64,000 nucleotides of DNA from Tetrahymena thermophila SB210. Its lineage: Eukaryota > Ciliophora > Oligohymenophorea > Hymenostomatida > Tetrahymenidae. Under the pieces are notes generated by a model. That model was not told the origin of the DNA. It saw only the letters and a program-made list of their open reading frames with translations, and did not search any database. The stretch covers positions 50,511 to 114,510 of the forward strand of contig NW_002476400.1 of assembly GCF_000189635.1 (NCBI RefSeq). The letters run 5' to 3'. Shown one piece after another: positions 39,284-57,466 of this stretch (positions are counted from its first letter, which is position 1; the number at the start of each line of letters is the position of its first letter). The position numbers and the translations under genes were made by a program.

Positions 39284-42200
39284 ATGACTGAAGTGGACGA
39301 AAGAATTTTAAGATATGGATAGATTATACTCCTTCGTTTTTTTGATGATGAAAATGGCTTTATTAGCGCTGATGGGCACGTTAAAAAGCATGTGCAAATG
39401 AAAAGTTACGATAGCAAGTATCTTGCTATTAAAAGAAGTTAATAGACTGAAGGGGTAACAAAGGATGATTTCTCAAATTGTCTTTTTTAAGTTTTTCCAA
39501 AAGTGGTTAATACCTAAAAGAGCAAGATTATTAAAGAAATTGAAGTTTATAAAAAATAGAAGCAAAAAGAAGAAAACAAAGATGAACTAACCAAGGAAAA
39601 GCTGTAAATGTTCAACATGTTAGTTGAGGCGAAGGATAACTAAAATAAATAAAAAGGGAAAAAGGATAAGGATAAGGAAGATAAAGATAAAAATGCATAG
39701 AATTACTTCGATGAAGAAGATGATAAAGACTAATTTTTAAAAAGAATATCTAAACATTAAGTTTACTTGCAAAATGAATATAAATACAATGTTGATACAT
39801 TTGAAAACAATAAGAATTAACCTGTCAATTACAACTAGCCATTTTAGTTATTACATCTTAATTCTTCAAAATTTTTGTCTTGCAATTCAGTAGAAAGCAA
39901 GTGGGAAAAGGAAAACTATGAAATAAGCTTAGAGGAGTTTTGTACCGACTCAACGTTGTTCAAAATTATTCCTGCCTTCAAATACTAAAAGGATAGCTCA
40001 AATGTAAAACTGAAAATTATTTATCTTGTTCAAGATTATCAATAGAGTTGATTGAAAGGAAATTGAGGGAGGGTCTTTTGTTTCAAATTAAAATCTGTTG
40101 ATAGTTTGCTAAAAATTAATTAATAAATAAATACATATATATATTATCTTTTTATCAATTAAAATGTTTTTTTTTCATAATAGGCTATTTCAGAAGGAGA
40201 TTGCATAATGATTATTAGAGCATTGCCATTTAACAATAAGACTATTCACTTACACTGTTCTATGGAGTTGATGGAAATGAAAAAAAAAAGTTAAATTTAA
40301 AAATAATTAGTGCATCAAACATTCTAAGGATCAGCATCCATGATGTATAAAAAATAAGATGTAGCTAAAATGCAACATTAATATGAACAGAAATAGGAAT
40401 CTGCTTAAAAAAATTTAAAGGATGATAATTAAATGTCTAACAAGGTTTAAGTAAAAATTTAGAAAAGGGAAATAAATGGTTGTTTAGAAACTGCAACACC
40501 TCTCAAATTTTAAATTTATTAAGAAATCACAGATACTAAAAGTAAATATCTAAACTGTGGAGATGCCATTTGGCTTCATCACTCTGAAGCTAACTCTGCT
40601 CTTTCAGTCATTCGTAAAGAAAGAGGAACTACTAGATACACCTTTACTGCTTTAAATATTGAGGTATTTTTTTGTTTTTTTCAGTATTATTTTTTAATTC
40701 TTCATGTAAAAAAAAAGCAATGGATTTCTTAATAAAATTTGGAAATATTTGTTGCTCAGAATAAGGAAAGTCAATCATTTGAAGATTATTCAGGAAATAC
40801 ATTTGGTTTGTGGATTATTGAGAATGTAGATTTTAAAAAAGGAGGATATGTAGAGTATGGCATAGGATATCGCTTAAAGCACATGCCAACAGGATATTAT
40901 CTTACTGTAATTGATGAAAATCTAATATAGATGGAATAAAAGTTGAAATAACTTGAATAGGAAAAAATTGAATAAGAAAAGAAAAAAAGTCAAAAACATA
41001 CCAAGCAAATTAATAGATCTTTTTATGATGATTAATCAGAAAAGTCAGAAGATGATGAAGAAAAACATGTGGATTTTATTGTTGAACACAGCAAATCTGA
41101 TATCAATTAAGATAGTTCAGGATATTTAGATTATTCTTCAGGTGATGATTCTCCTACAAGCTAACCAGAGGAATAGAAATCTCCGAGACGTAGACGTAAA
41201 AAAAAGTTAAATAAAGAAGCTGAATTAATTAAGTAAAAATAAAAAATGGCCAAAAAATGGAAACTTTCACTTACTAAAAATGCTAATGACCCTTTTACAC
41301 TTTTCTAATTCTTTGCACTGGGAACTTCGCCAAGTATTTTCGAGTAATTTGTTGAGCCAGGTAATTTCATATTTATAAGAAATATGGAAAGCAAGTAGTG
41401 GATAGACGTAATCAATTTACTTAATTCTAATTAGTAGGATAATGCTGATATACCAGCTCAAATGAAGAATTTCCAAAATTAAAATTAACTCTCTACTTTT
41501 GATTAAAATGAGTCAGTTTCTGCTTTCTCACCTCTTAGAGCAGTTCTGAAAAACGATTAAGCTGAAAACTAAGTATTCAAAGTATTTTCTGTTAGTTCAA
41601 ATGAAGTTTGGGAGGCAAAGTTCGTTATCAGCTGTTCAAATGTTCTAATCAAATTTTTGATAAACTAAAAGAGGTTAAATTAATAATGTGAATAGGGAGA
41701 TGAAATTTCAATTAGAAAAGCAAAGGAAAAAATAAAAATATCAAGAGAATGTATCAATAACCTGAATAATTTCTGTAGTAATAAGTTACTTAACTATTAG
41801 CAAGAGTAAAAATTTGGTGCACCAAACGCTCGTCGTTAGAGACTACTTAGAGAATAATACTATATAGATTTTTTGGTATAGTTTTTAATTTTATTTAAAG
41901 TTAATTGAAACTCATTCATTTTAAAATTGAATTTAGGTTAAAATTTTAGAAGATTTACTACCCAAAAATGAATTAGAAACATGGATTGAATATAAATAGA
42001 TAATGGATAAAGAAAGAAAAGAATTAGAAGAAGAGGATCAAGAAGATAATAGCGACGATAGTGATGAGTACGGAAACGGATTAGGTGGAATTAAATTTGG
42101 AAGCAAAAAGAAAAAATCCAAAGCAAATAAAACATCTAAGTTATCAAATAAAAAAGATCATGCATTTTATTTGAAAGAAAAGGTTTTTTTTTATTTTTAT

Positions 42201-45200
42201 TTGCTTCAATAAATAATTTATTTAATTTAACAAATATCTTCAGGTAAATATGGCGAAAGATATTTATCTTTTACTTGCAAGCTTGTGCAGAAATAATGAA
42301 GTGAATGAAGAATATACTTTTAAATTGATACCTTTCTTTTAAATTCATTGCAAATACATTCCAGAAGCAATAGATTGCATTATAAGCCTCACCTCTAATA
42401 ATGAAAAGATCTTAATGACATTATCTGAGAATTTGAAAATAGATTTTGACTATGAAAAAAAAGAAGAAGGACAGAGCTTCTAGGGAAGATAAGTTAAAAT
42501 TTTAATTAATATGTATGATCAAGATAATCTCTAATACTAAGATCAGTTTGAGGAAAAAATACCTTTTAGATAACATGAAAAAATTACTACGAAGCCTATC
42601 AATTTAATTGTTTTCTTTATGAATTTGATTTGGGATGATAATTCTAAATTAAATTCCAACTATTTGAAGTTTTTAAGATCTATCTGTAGAATACAAAACA
42701 AAGCCATTTCACTTAACCAAGAAAATATTTTTAAAATATTTAAAAAATATTCATAAAAGAGAAATGCAATCCGCTATGATCAATATTTTAAATCAGGATC
42801 AATTAAACTGCCTGAGCTTGGAAGAGATGTAAAAAAAAATTAGAATTTCAAAAAAATAATGATTAAAATTTATTTATTAATTAATTATAAAATAAATTTA
42901 TTTTATTAAATTTATAGCCAAAACAATTCGAAAACGATGTCAGTGAGCAATTGAAGTTCTATTCAGAGCTATCTTATGGCAGAAACTTCTTATGGAGAAA
43001 GGAGCTAATAGCTCACTTTTCTAACTACTACTTACTTTAGAATATTTGGAGTTAAGGAGATTTAAAAGATTATCCTATTTTGAGATCATGTTTCTGTCAA
43101 CTTGCTATGAGTTTATATATAGACCATGAACCTTTATAAAGATAGAATCTCCCAAATTATTGCAGACTTTTTGAAAGAATAGGCGATGAAACATTTGAAA
43201 AAATATTTGATGAAGAAAAAAACCAAGAAAACGAAATTGCTATGTACAAAAACTTATTAAATGGTCTTGAAAATTACTTAAGAGGAGTTTCAAATTAAAT
43301 TTAAGATTTGATAATAATTTATAAGAGATAAAAAGATAGAACTAATAGAGAGATGGAATTCAAAATGAAAAAGAGAGGTCAGTCGATACTTTAAGACCCT
43401 CTTCTCTTAAATAGTATGGAGCTTCTTTATTTGCTTATAGAGCTCAATTTATTTGGTGGACTAAATAAAACAGATTCCTACAAAGACTTTATGCCATTCC
43501 TTTAAAATGTAATTAATGCTTTTGCATAAAATCTTTATTTTATAGAATAAATTTCCAAATTAATCATAAAAAATTAAAAAAAAAATATTTCAATTTAGTC
43601 TGTTTATCGTAATACCTCAATAGCATTATGCTATAAATAAAATAATATCATCCCACTGATATTTTTCAAAAATTGAAAATCTATAAAAATTAAAAATAAT
43701 TTTTTAGAAATATTTTTATAGAAGATACAAAGTAATAAATAATTAAATAAAAAATAATAGATATTAGTTTATGACTTGAAGAATTTAGAATACTTTACTG
43801 CTTGTGCTTATACTTTATAATTACAAAATTAAACAAGAAAGGAAAAAAAGAAAGATAAAAATAAAGATCTGCTCAATATAAGCTAAGGGTTTTCTACTAT
43901 AAAAAATATTGGTAAAACATTGAATAAGTCAATTATTGGTGGTGGTGAATCTGATGAAATAGACGAAGAAATTGATTATGAATTAGATAGTCAAGAATTA
44001 GTTAATCCTCTTGAACAAAGTAAGCTATATGATAATCACATAATGAGAGGACAAATTAAGCTTCACAATAAACTTGAAGAAATGAATTATTCTGATTCTA
44101 TTGGTTATCAGACGGAAATAAAAGTTAAACTCAAAGTTCTCGATATACTTGAGTACTTTATGGATTTAAGACATGATTACCTAATGACCAATATGCTGAA
44201 ATTTTTCAAAGATAATATTGCTTCTATTGGTAAAGATTTGAATTTAGAATAAGCTAAAAATAAAATATTACAGATAACGAAAGATCATGTCAAAGGGTTT
44301 TTACCCAACATACCTCTAACAGGTATAGACAGTGTGGATAAAATTTTCTAGTATAAACAAGACGGCTCTTTTAAGTTAGATTTTAAGATCTCACTAAATA
44401 AGAAAAAGAGCAAAGACTTAAAAGATAAATTCCATAGCTACATCACAAAAAGTAGATAAATATTTTTTATTTATTTTATTTTTTTAATTATTCAAAAATA
44501 TATTTTATAAATTAGAGGAGTATATTCATTATCAGGATTTCAATAATCTTCTTTCTGCTGCAATCGAACAATCTGATTCTAAAAAATAAGAAGATATTTA
44601 TGAAAACCCTATTGCCACATTATTGCCTTCTCTTTTGTCAAGCTTCCTTATTATCTATGATGAAAACTTAGAAAAAAGAATATTGAAAATATTGATCAGA
44701 ATGTATAACTAAAGATACGATTTATTAGAAAATATATCAAAATTACAAGTAAATTAATTCAAAGCTTATTAATAAAAACAAAATTAAATATTTGAATTTA
44801 TAAATAAATAGATTATATTCGATAAGCAAACTTATGATCTCTTTAATGCTTTAGAAGACATGAACGCGAGATTACATAAATATGTTGAGTAGTGCGAAGT
44901 TTGGTTTACTACTTTTGCTTAGAAAGTCTATAAAGAACATTTTATTTCTCATTTAATCACATTATTAGATAATCTCAACAATGGATTTTTCAAATGCTAC
45001 ACTACTGCAGATGGAGATATTATACTTTTAGAGCAATCAAAGAAAAGAGAACATCAAAAAGTTGATAAAGAAAAATAGAAAATATTTTAATACTTGAAAA
45101 TTCATGAACCGATAATAGAATTGCTAAACGAAGGTATGCACCATTTTGATGCTTTCATTCTGAAAGACAGCTATCCAGCTGATAAAAAAACATATTTAAT

Positions 45201-48200
45201 TAAGCTCTTTGAACTTGTTTATGAATTTTTGATATACTTCACATAAGACTGTAGAGAAAACCAGGCAATTATCAAGGATTATATTCCAATGATTTGCAAA
45301 TATTTGAAATATGACTTAGGATAAACCACTCTTATTTGCTCAATATACAAAGACAATATTGATTTATTAACTAATATTGATAAACAATTAATTGAAACAT
45401 TCTTAGAATTGATAGAAAATGAAGGCAGATAAATTCAATTTTTAGATATTTTTGAAATCATCCTCAAAATCAAAAATAAATACATATTCGATAATCAACT
45501 CCTCATCCTAAACACTTTCTTACCATAAAAGTAATTTTTTTCATTTTAACTTTTACTTCGTTTTTCTAATTTAAATAATAAATTAAAAATCTTTCATTTT
45601 TTATGAAATGGATTTGAAAAATTCTAAAATTTTTTAATTAAAAAAGGGAATTAACAGAAAAAGAGTATAATTTATTGTACGCAAATGGATCAAATTAGAA
45701 ATCTCTTTCATTCTATTTGGAAGATGTCTGTAAATCCCTTGAAAAATAAAAATTAGATTAAAAGCTGAAAGATGTTGAGTATAGAGATACTTACCGTGAC
45801 GAACCCTTTTAATATCACATGAAAATACTTAATTTACTAATTTAGACAAGCTACATTTCTTCAACTTAAAATTCTAAGGAAGAAGAAGAAGAGTAGAATA
45901 ATATTCTAAGCAATTAAGCTTAAGGTGAGAGTCAATAATAGTCTAAATTAAAGAAAGGAAAGACTTTCAAAGTGAATGATTATGATTTACCATTATAAGA
46001 TATAGATGAGCTAGGGGATGAAGATGCAGAAGAGGAAGATTAATTTGGAGAAATCGAAGATGAAGAATAAGATGGAAATAATAAAAAAGTTAGTATAAAA
46101 GATAAAAAGAAGCAAAAAATTAATGCTTATATGGAAAAACTTAAATAATTTTCAAAGTCAGATCACATTTTATAAGAATTTAAATTCAATATTTTGGTTA
46201 CAAGACTTAAACGTATATTCAAAGTAAATTAACTCTTATAAATGCTGCAACAAGAAGACTCCTACGCAGATTGGTCCAAATTTTCTAATGAAATTAATTA
46301 AAAACCTGTAATTTTATAAAATTAATTTCAAATCAAATTTTAAAAATCCGTTCAAAATAAATTTGATTAGTTATTTATTTCTTTATTTAGACTTGCACTT
46401 TTAAATCAAAACACATTAAATTAAAATTTAGGATGGTAATTAAGAATTGAAAGACACATAAGGAAAAAGAGGGTTATTCTAAGAAGCTTTAGCTGATAAA
46501 GAAGAAATAGAAAGAAAAAGAGAAATTGAAGAGAAAAAGAAGAAATATCTTTCTCAGCACATGTACGAAGATTCTGAGTTTTAAGAAAACAGAAAATAAT
46601 TCAAAAAGGTAAAATATAAATGAGATTTTGAAATATTTATTTGCATTTTAAAAGGGTATGTCTTTGCTTAAACCTCATTTACTCAATTTCTTAAGAAAGG
46701 TGCATATTTAATCAGAAACAGTCATTTCTTCTGTTTCTGAAATGATTTAAAATCAAAAAGAGATTGCTTATTTCTTAGATAAAGAAGGTCTTAAAGTTAA
46801 TTGCATCAAGGAAGGTGTCTTCTCAGAGAATTATGTTGAATACATTTTTGATTATTTACTTCCTTTCCTCTACGACTACCACAAGAAGTTTATTCAAAGA
46901 GGACCTCACAATATGCACATTCAAGAAGATGAAGAAAGAAAAGACGAAAAGTCTTTAGAGTTTGTTGTTGATAAAATTTTATCTAAATTACCTGTATTCA
47001 CTCCTTATTTATCAAATGTAAGAATCAAATTAACATAATTTGTTTAAATTTATTTATAAAATAAAATCTAAATAGAACCAAAAAGAGAGAACAACCCTAA
47101 TAATAAAAGCAATTAAAGGTTTAAATACAAAAGTTAAATTTGAGCCATTACTGTAGATAAATTTGAGCTCTAAAATGTAAATTAAAAATTAAAAAAAATA
47201 TTTTTAACTCATTTTGATAATTAATTAGCTCTTCTCATATTAAAAGTCCTACAAAAGGAGACAAAGTGAATCTTTTTAAAGATTTGCTTCCATCTAAAGG
47301 TCCTAGTAATATAAATATTGAGGAATAAGCCGATATTCCAGAAAGAAATGATGCAGCTAGCGATAACAATGATGATGAGACTAAACTGCTTAAAGGAAAC
47401 ACATTAAATCTAAAAAAAGTAATTAATTATAAATTAATTTTATGTTCTTAATTTATTTTTAAAATAGAAAATTAAATCTAAGCTTGGAGCAATTTCTCTA
47501 ACATCTTAATTGGTAGTAGAAAGTTAATCACAATAATCTTAACTAGGTAAAATTTTTATTAAATTTAGTAATAAGATACTTTTAAAATTAAGCCATAAAC
47601 TATTATTAAATAAAAATTTTGTTTGTAATTGAAATTTATTTAATTACTTTAAGTTAAAGGGTTTTTAGATAGTAAATTTAATTAATTTTTTTTGAAAAAA
47701 GCCGAAAGAAACTGGTAGATTTTTAAGGTAATCCTAAAAGAAGAAGAATTTGTAATTGAATAAGTTTAAAAGGAGAAGATTGCACTTGCAGAAGCTATTG
47801 TAAGAGTCAAGAAAATAATAAAAAAAGAATATGGAAAAGATTTAACTTTAAAACCTGATATGTTTAAGTTAATCAAAAAGTTTATTAAATTCCTTTTGTA
47901 TGCCCCAGAAGATCCAAATAACAAGGAAACAATTATTTCTCTCATTTCAGTAAGTTATTTATTTAAATAATATGAAAATATTTGTAAAAAATAAATAAAA
48001 AAGGTTCTAAAGGAAATAATTGATTCTAAAGGAATAAAAGATAGGTCAGAAGATGAAATCGATGAAGAAAAAGATAATTAAAAAAGAGAAAAAATATAAA
48101 ATATGTTTGATTAACTTGGTGCCATGAAAATGATTCTAATGGTTCTCTCTCAAAATAATCGTCATTTAGATAATGAACTTATTATTCATTATCTATCATT

Positions 48201-51200
48201 CGCTAATACTTTATTAGAAGGCGGCAACAGTTAAATATAAAATACAATTTATAGTTTCTTTATGAGTTACTAAAAATCAGAAGTTATTTTCAGTAGATTT
48301 AATTCAATCATAAGAAAACAAATCAGAAATATTGAGCATAAATCAAACATTGGTACAGGAGATGCTATCGAAATGGAAGAAGAAAACTCTTAAATGATTG
48401 AATTACTTGAAAGGGTCTTACGTTTCTTACAATTGTGTGTTGAAGGCCATTACATAGATCTATAGAATTATCTTAGAAAATAAGACAATTCCCGTAATAA
48501 TTATGATATGGTATAAGCTGTTGCAGATTTGCTCAAAGCTTATTACTATGGAGATTGCACTTAGGTATTTATTTTAAAAAAATAATATTTATATACTACC
48601 TACTATAATCTTATTTTTAATTAGCCTATTTTTTATTTGAGAAAAACTTCAAAAATAAATAAAAATAAAAATAACTTTTTAAAAGATTTTTATTTAATCT
48701 AAAAATTGAAAAATATTTATTGATTATAAAAATAATGAATTTACAAAATTTACTGTATTCAATTTATTAAAGATAGAAAAATTTTTTACATAAACCATCA
48801 AAGAAATACGATAACTTTAAAGTTCAATTAATATTGATAGATAAATAGAAATATTCAAGAAATATTTAAAAAAACTGAAAATATCAATTTATTATTTGAA
48901 ATAATACAGTAATTAATGAAATTTGCATTACAGAAACAGGCCAACTAGCCTAATTATTGAATTGATATTAATTTAAATAATTTTTTTGTTTAAAAAGAAA
49001 ATGTATGATAATATGATATTCTGTTTAGATACTCTTAGTGAATTTGTATAAGGACCCTGTAAAGAAAACTAGGATGCCGTATCTGATAGTAAATTCTTTG
49101 ATATTGCAAGTGATCTATTTTCGAAGAAGCCTTTATCAGAAGAAGCTAAATAAAAAAAAAGAGATAAAAAGAAAAAAGACTATCACCCTGAAGAATGGAA
49201 GAAAATGAATTTGATAGAACAGTATAGAAAGTCAAAAGATTAGCCATTGACTGAGTGGATGAAAGGAAGACTATAAAACAAAGTTTTAATTTTAGTTTTG
49301 AGTCTTTTAGAAAGTAGAGAAGTCAAGAGTAATTGTGAAATCATAAAAAGAATTATGAGAAATCTCCCTCTCTATGTTCTTTAAAGACATCTAATAAAAA
49401 TATATAAAAAATTTAATCTTCTTTACGAAAACAAACTAAATCGCTCTTCGCTTTCTCATATGGAACACGATCCTCGTAAAGAAAGCGATCTTCATTTCTT
49501 TAAAAAATTGCATCAAGAAGGAAAAGACATTGATGATTATTTAGAATGTATACTCTAAAATGGATTTTAGATTTACTTCTTACTTTCTTATTATGTAATT
49601 AGAATTTTTTTATTTTTTTAAAGAAAATTTATTTAATTTTAAGAAAACCAATTTATTATTTGTTAAAATTAAATAGATTGAATCGGATTCAAAGCTTGGT
49701 GGGGAAATGGTTAAAATATACAAAAACTATGAGAAAAAGATTCTTAATAATGATAAAAATGAGCTTGAATCATTATTGACTGGAGATAACATGGTTGGAC
49801 AATTAATTTCTTTTGCTAGATCTTTAATAGAATCAGTTTATAAATATGCTGATGCTGTCAAATAAAAGACTGTAGAAGCAGTCAAGAATCAAATTAAAAT
49901 AGCAGATAGCGATGATAAAAAAAGTCAAGCTAAATAAGCTGCAAGAATGGGCATTCTTAAAAAAGCAATGAGTTTTTTTGCTAGCAACTCATCCCATATA
50001 GACATAGTTAGAAATGAAATGCTTGAATTAGTTTACTTTATTAGACTCCCTGCAACTAATTGTTTACCTAAAGAAGTTAAGACTGAATTCCATGAAAAAT
50101 GCGATAGATCAAACATAAAAACTAAAGTAAATTAATCATTTAAATATATTAGTTATATGAATATATTTAACAAATTATAATAGCAATCAGAATTAATTAA
50201 AGAGTCAGATGATATAATCGAAATATGCAAACATGAATATAATCTTTAAATTTTATTTTCATCAAACAAATTCCTTGCATTGTTTGCTAACTATGTTAAG
50301 CTATGGAAAGATCTTTCTTTTTACATTAGTTTGGTCTTAAACTTTTTCATTATTTTTTCATTTTCAACTTCAACTTATGCTGATTTTTCTATTCGTATTG
50401 ATGACTACAATTTATTCGATAGCCCTAATTATACTCTTGACCAGACAAAGAGAATATTCCGAATCCTCGGTATTGTTATGATTGTATGCAGCAATTTTGT
50501 CTTGCTTTTCTTCTTATTTAAAAATGTGCCTCTAATATTTTAGCGAGTATTTAATTTAGCATTTTTACATTTATTTTATATATTAAATTATATTAAAAAG
50601 ATTATTAAATAAGGAGCTTAAGTAAAGGATCACAAAAATTTTCTAGGAAAAGTTTATGTTGTTCTATTCAAATTTTTATAAATTATATATGAATTCTTAC
50701 AAGATTTCTAAGTCATATATTATATAGCCTATGGTGCTCTAGCTATAGTAGGTACTGTAATAAACCCTTTCTTCTTTACGTTCCATCTTTCTGCTATTTT
50801 GATGCGCTTCCAAACTTTGAAAAATGTTATTATGTCAATTTACATGCCCAGAAAATAACTCCTGCTTACTTTCATGCTTTTTATCATACTAGAATATTGC
50901 TTTTCTGTATGGGGTTACTCAATGTATTATGAAGATTATGATGAAAGATGTGAATCTCTTTTATATTGCTTTTTGACAACATTCGATTAGACCTTTAAGG
51001 TATTTAAATTATTTTTAATTTAAATTTTGTATCTAAACATTTTTTGAATATGTAGCCAAATGGTGGTGTTGGTGGCTTTTTAACAAGCAATCCTGCACAA
51101 GCTAATGTTACAAACAATACTACAAAATATAGCATGTCTAGATTTATTTTTGATTAACTATTTTAATATGTACTTCTTAATATTATGATTAACATCGTCG

Positions 51201-51831
51201 TTGGTATTATTATTGATACTTTTGGAGTATTAAGAGAAACCTCTAATGAACAATAAGAAGATATGCTTAATTTTTGCTATATTTGTGGAATAGATAGGTA
51301 AATAAAGAATAGCTATTGATTATTTGTTTCTAAAAAAACCATAAATTAATCAATTCAATTTAAAAAAAGAACTACCTTTGATAGAAAGTCAGATTCAGGA
51401 AAAGGATTCATAAAACATATTAAATTTAATCATCATATGTGGAACTATATTCATTTTATCACATATCTAGAATGGAAGGATAGGAATGAGTATACAGGTA
51501 TAGAAAGCTATGTAGATGACCTATTAAAGCAAAATGACACTTCATGGTAAGCATAATTTGGATTTTTAATTTTATTTTGATTTACCTTATTTCATAGGAT
51601 GCCTTTCAAAATGGCCAGAGAAATATTAGATGGAGATTCTGATGACGAAGAAGTTGATTTAAGCTAACTTTCTCAAATTCAGAAAAAAGTAAAATAATTT
51701 AACTATTAAAAATCATATTTAAACTCAAAAAAATTAAATTTAAAAAGCAAAAAAATCTTTTAAAGGAATTGAGTAGCTTAATTGAAGGTGTAGATGATTT
51801 GGCAAAAGATAAAAAAGAGAAAAGAAAATGA
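39284..51831 (+). CDS. Intracellular calcium release channel of the IP3-receptor/ryanodine-receptor family
   Basis: A 12.5-kb gene encoding on the order of 3,000 residues, from MTEVDERILRYG (39284) to TGA 51829-51831. Order of domains: the Ins145_P3_rec beta-trefoil (exons 39284-40003 and 40184-40663; QLLHLNSSKFLSC, AISEGDCIMII, GDAIWLHHSEAN); a MIR-type module (40718-40930; RLKHMPTGYYL); an acidic/basic low-complexity insert (40930-41240); RIH domains from about 41560 (RRQRLLREQYYIDFL, DIYLLLASLCRNNEVNEEY); a second RIH-type region over 44800-47000; the RIH-associated domain near 49030 (EFVQGPCKENQD); and a six-helix channel at 50240-51240 with filter PNGGVGGF and pore helix FGVLRETSNEQ. The C-terminal Cys-His module CYICG...HIKFNHHMWNY with EYTGIESYV is characteristic of IP3 receptors. 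It should sit in the ER or alveolar-type calcium stores and release Ca2+. Ligand specificity is unproven. The exon borders in the middle are approximate. Confidence 0.92.
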
Positions 51832-52954
51832 TAGTTTTATTATCTTTTCATTTATCTAATATTAATAAAATCTTAATTTATCAAATTAAAAAAATATTTA
51901 ACCTTATCTGTTTTTTCTTATTTTGTCAACAGATTATTTTGGTATTTATTCATATCTCTTTTAAAATAATCATCATTATAATTCTCAAAATTTATATGTG
52001 AATATATAATTATTGTTATTTTAATTTTGTATGTTTAAATTATGCAATCTTTTTATAATTAATTATTCAATTAAAATATTTCTAAATTAAATCAATAAAT
52101 TATCAAAATATTTATTACAAGTAAAAGGATTTTTAATTAAAATTAAAATCTATTTAATAAACAAACTTAAATTTTAATCCTTGATTAATCAATTAATTTA
52201 GATATAATTTTTTAAATAATAAAATATAAAATGGAGGTTTAAATTAAATTTTTTAACAAACATAATTAAATTGTCTTTTAGAATAATTAAAAATTTTTAT
52301 TAAAAAATATATCAAATTTTAAAATGAAAACCTTCATAAAATATTTGTGATTAATTGTATAATTTTTTTGTTTAAATATTACAGCTAACTTTTCATAAAA
52401 ACGTAAAAAAATTATCTATTTACATTTAATAATAAGCTAAAGATTAAATGAAAATTAGATTTTTGATAAAATAGTTTGAAAGATATTAGTATGTTGAATA
52501 TTCATCATCAAAAAATAAGAAGACTTCTTATTTGAATATTTGATTTAATAATTATCGTTATAATAAATATGATTTTTGATGTGCAAAATTGAATAGGATA
52601 TAAAATTAAACAACAATATATTTATTTTATCTAAAAGTAATAAATTTGTATAAATTGTATTATAAAGAGAAACATATAATTTAATGATTGATATGCTTAA
52701 TACTAGTGTTTAAGTTACAGAAAATAGGGTGGAAAACATAGTATTTGAATTTATATAGAAATTAATATGATATATAATAAAATAATGGTAATTTTGTGTA
52801 TAGAAAGTTAATTTTATTTATGAATTTATTATTTATATTAATAATAAGATCATCAAAATCATTTGCTAGTTATGTCTTAGTTAATTTGTTTAGTCATTCA
52901 TTCATTAATTTTTGATTGTTTATTCTTTTATTTACTTAATAGAATCAAATCTCA
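51832..52954. other. Convergent intergenic region
   Basis: 1.1 kb of AT-rich spacer between the calcium channel (+) and the Polo-like kinase (-). No coding segment, repeat unit or RNA gene was recognised. Confidence 0.6.

Positions 52955-57466
<4,512 letters not shown>

Noticed and set aside
40004-40183. Two in-frame TGA codons (40049 and 40064) in the calcium-channel gene
   Set aside because: They fall in a 180-nt intron. Joining 40003 to 40184 gives KYQKDSSN directly followed by AISEGDCIMII, which matches the beta-trefoil of IP3 receptors.
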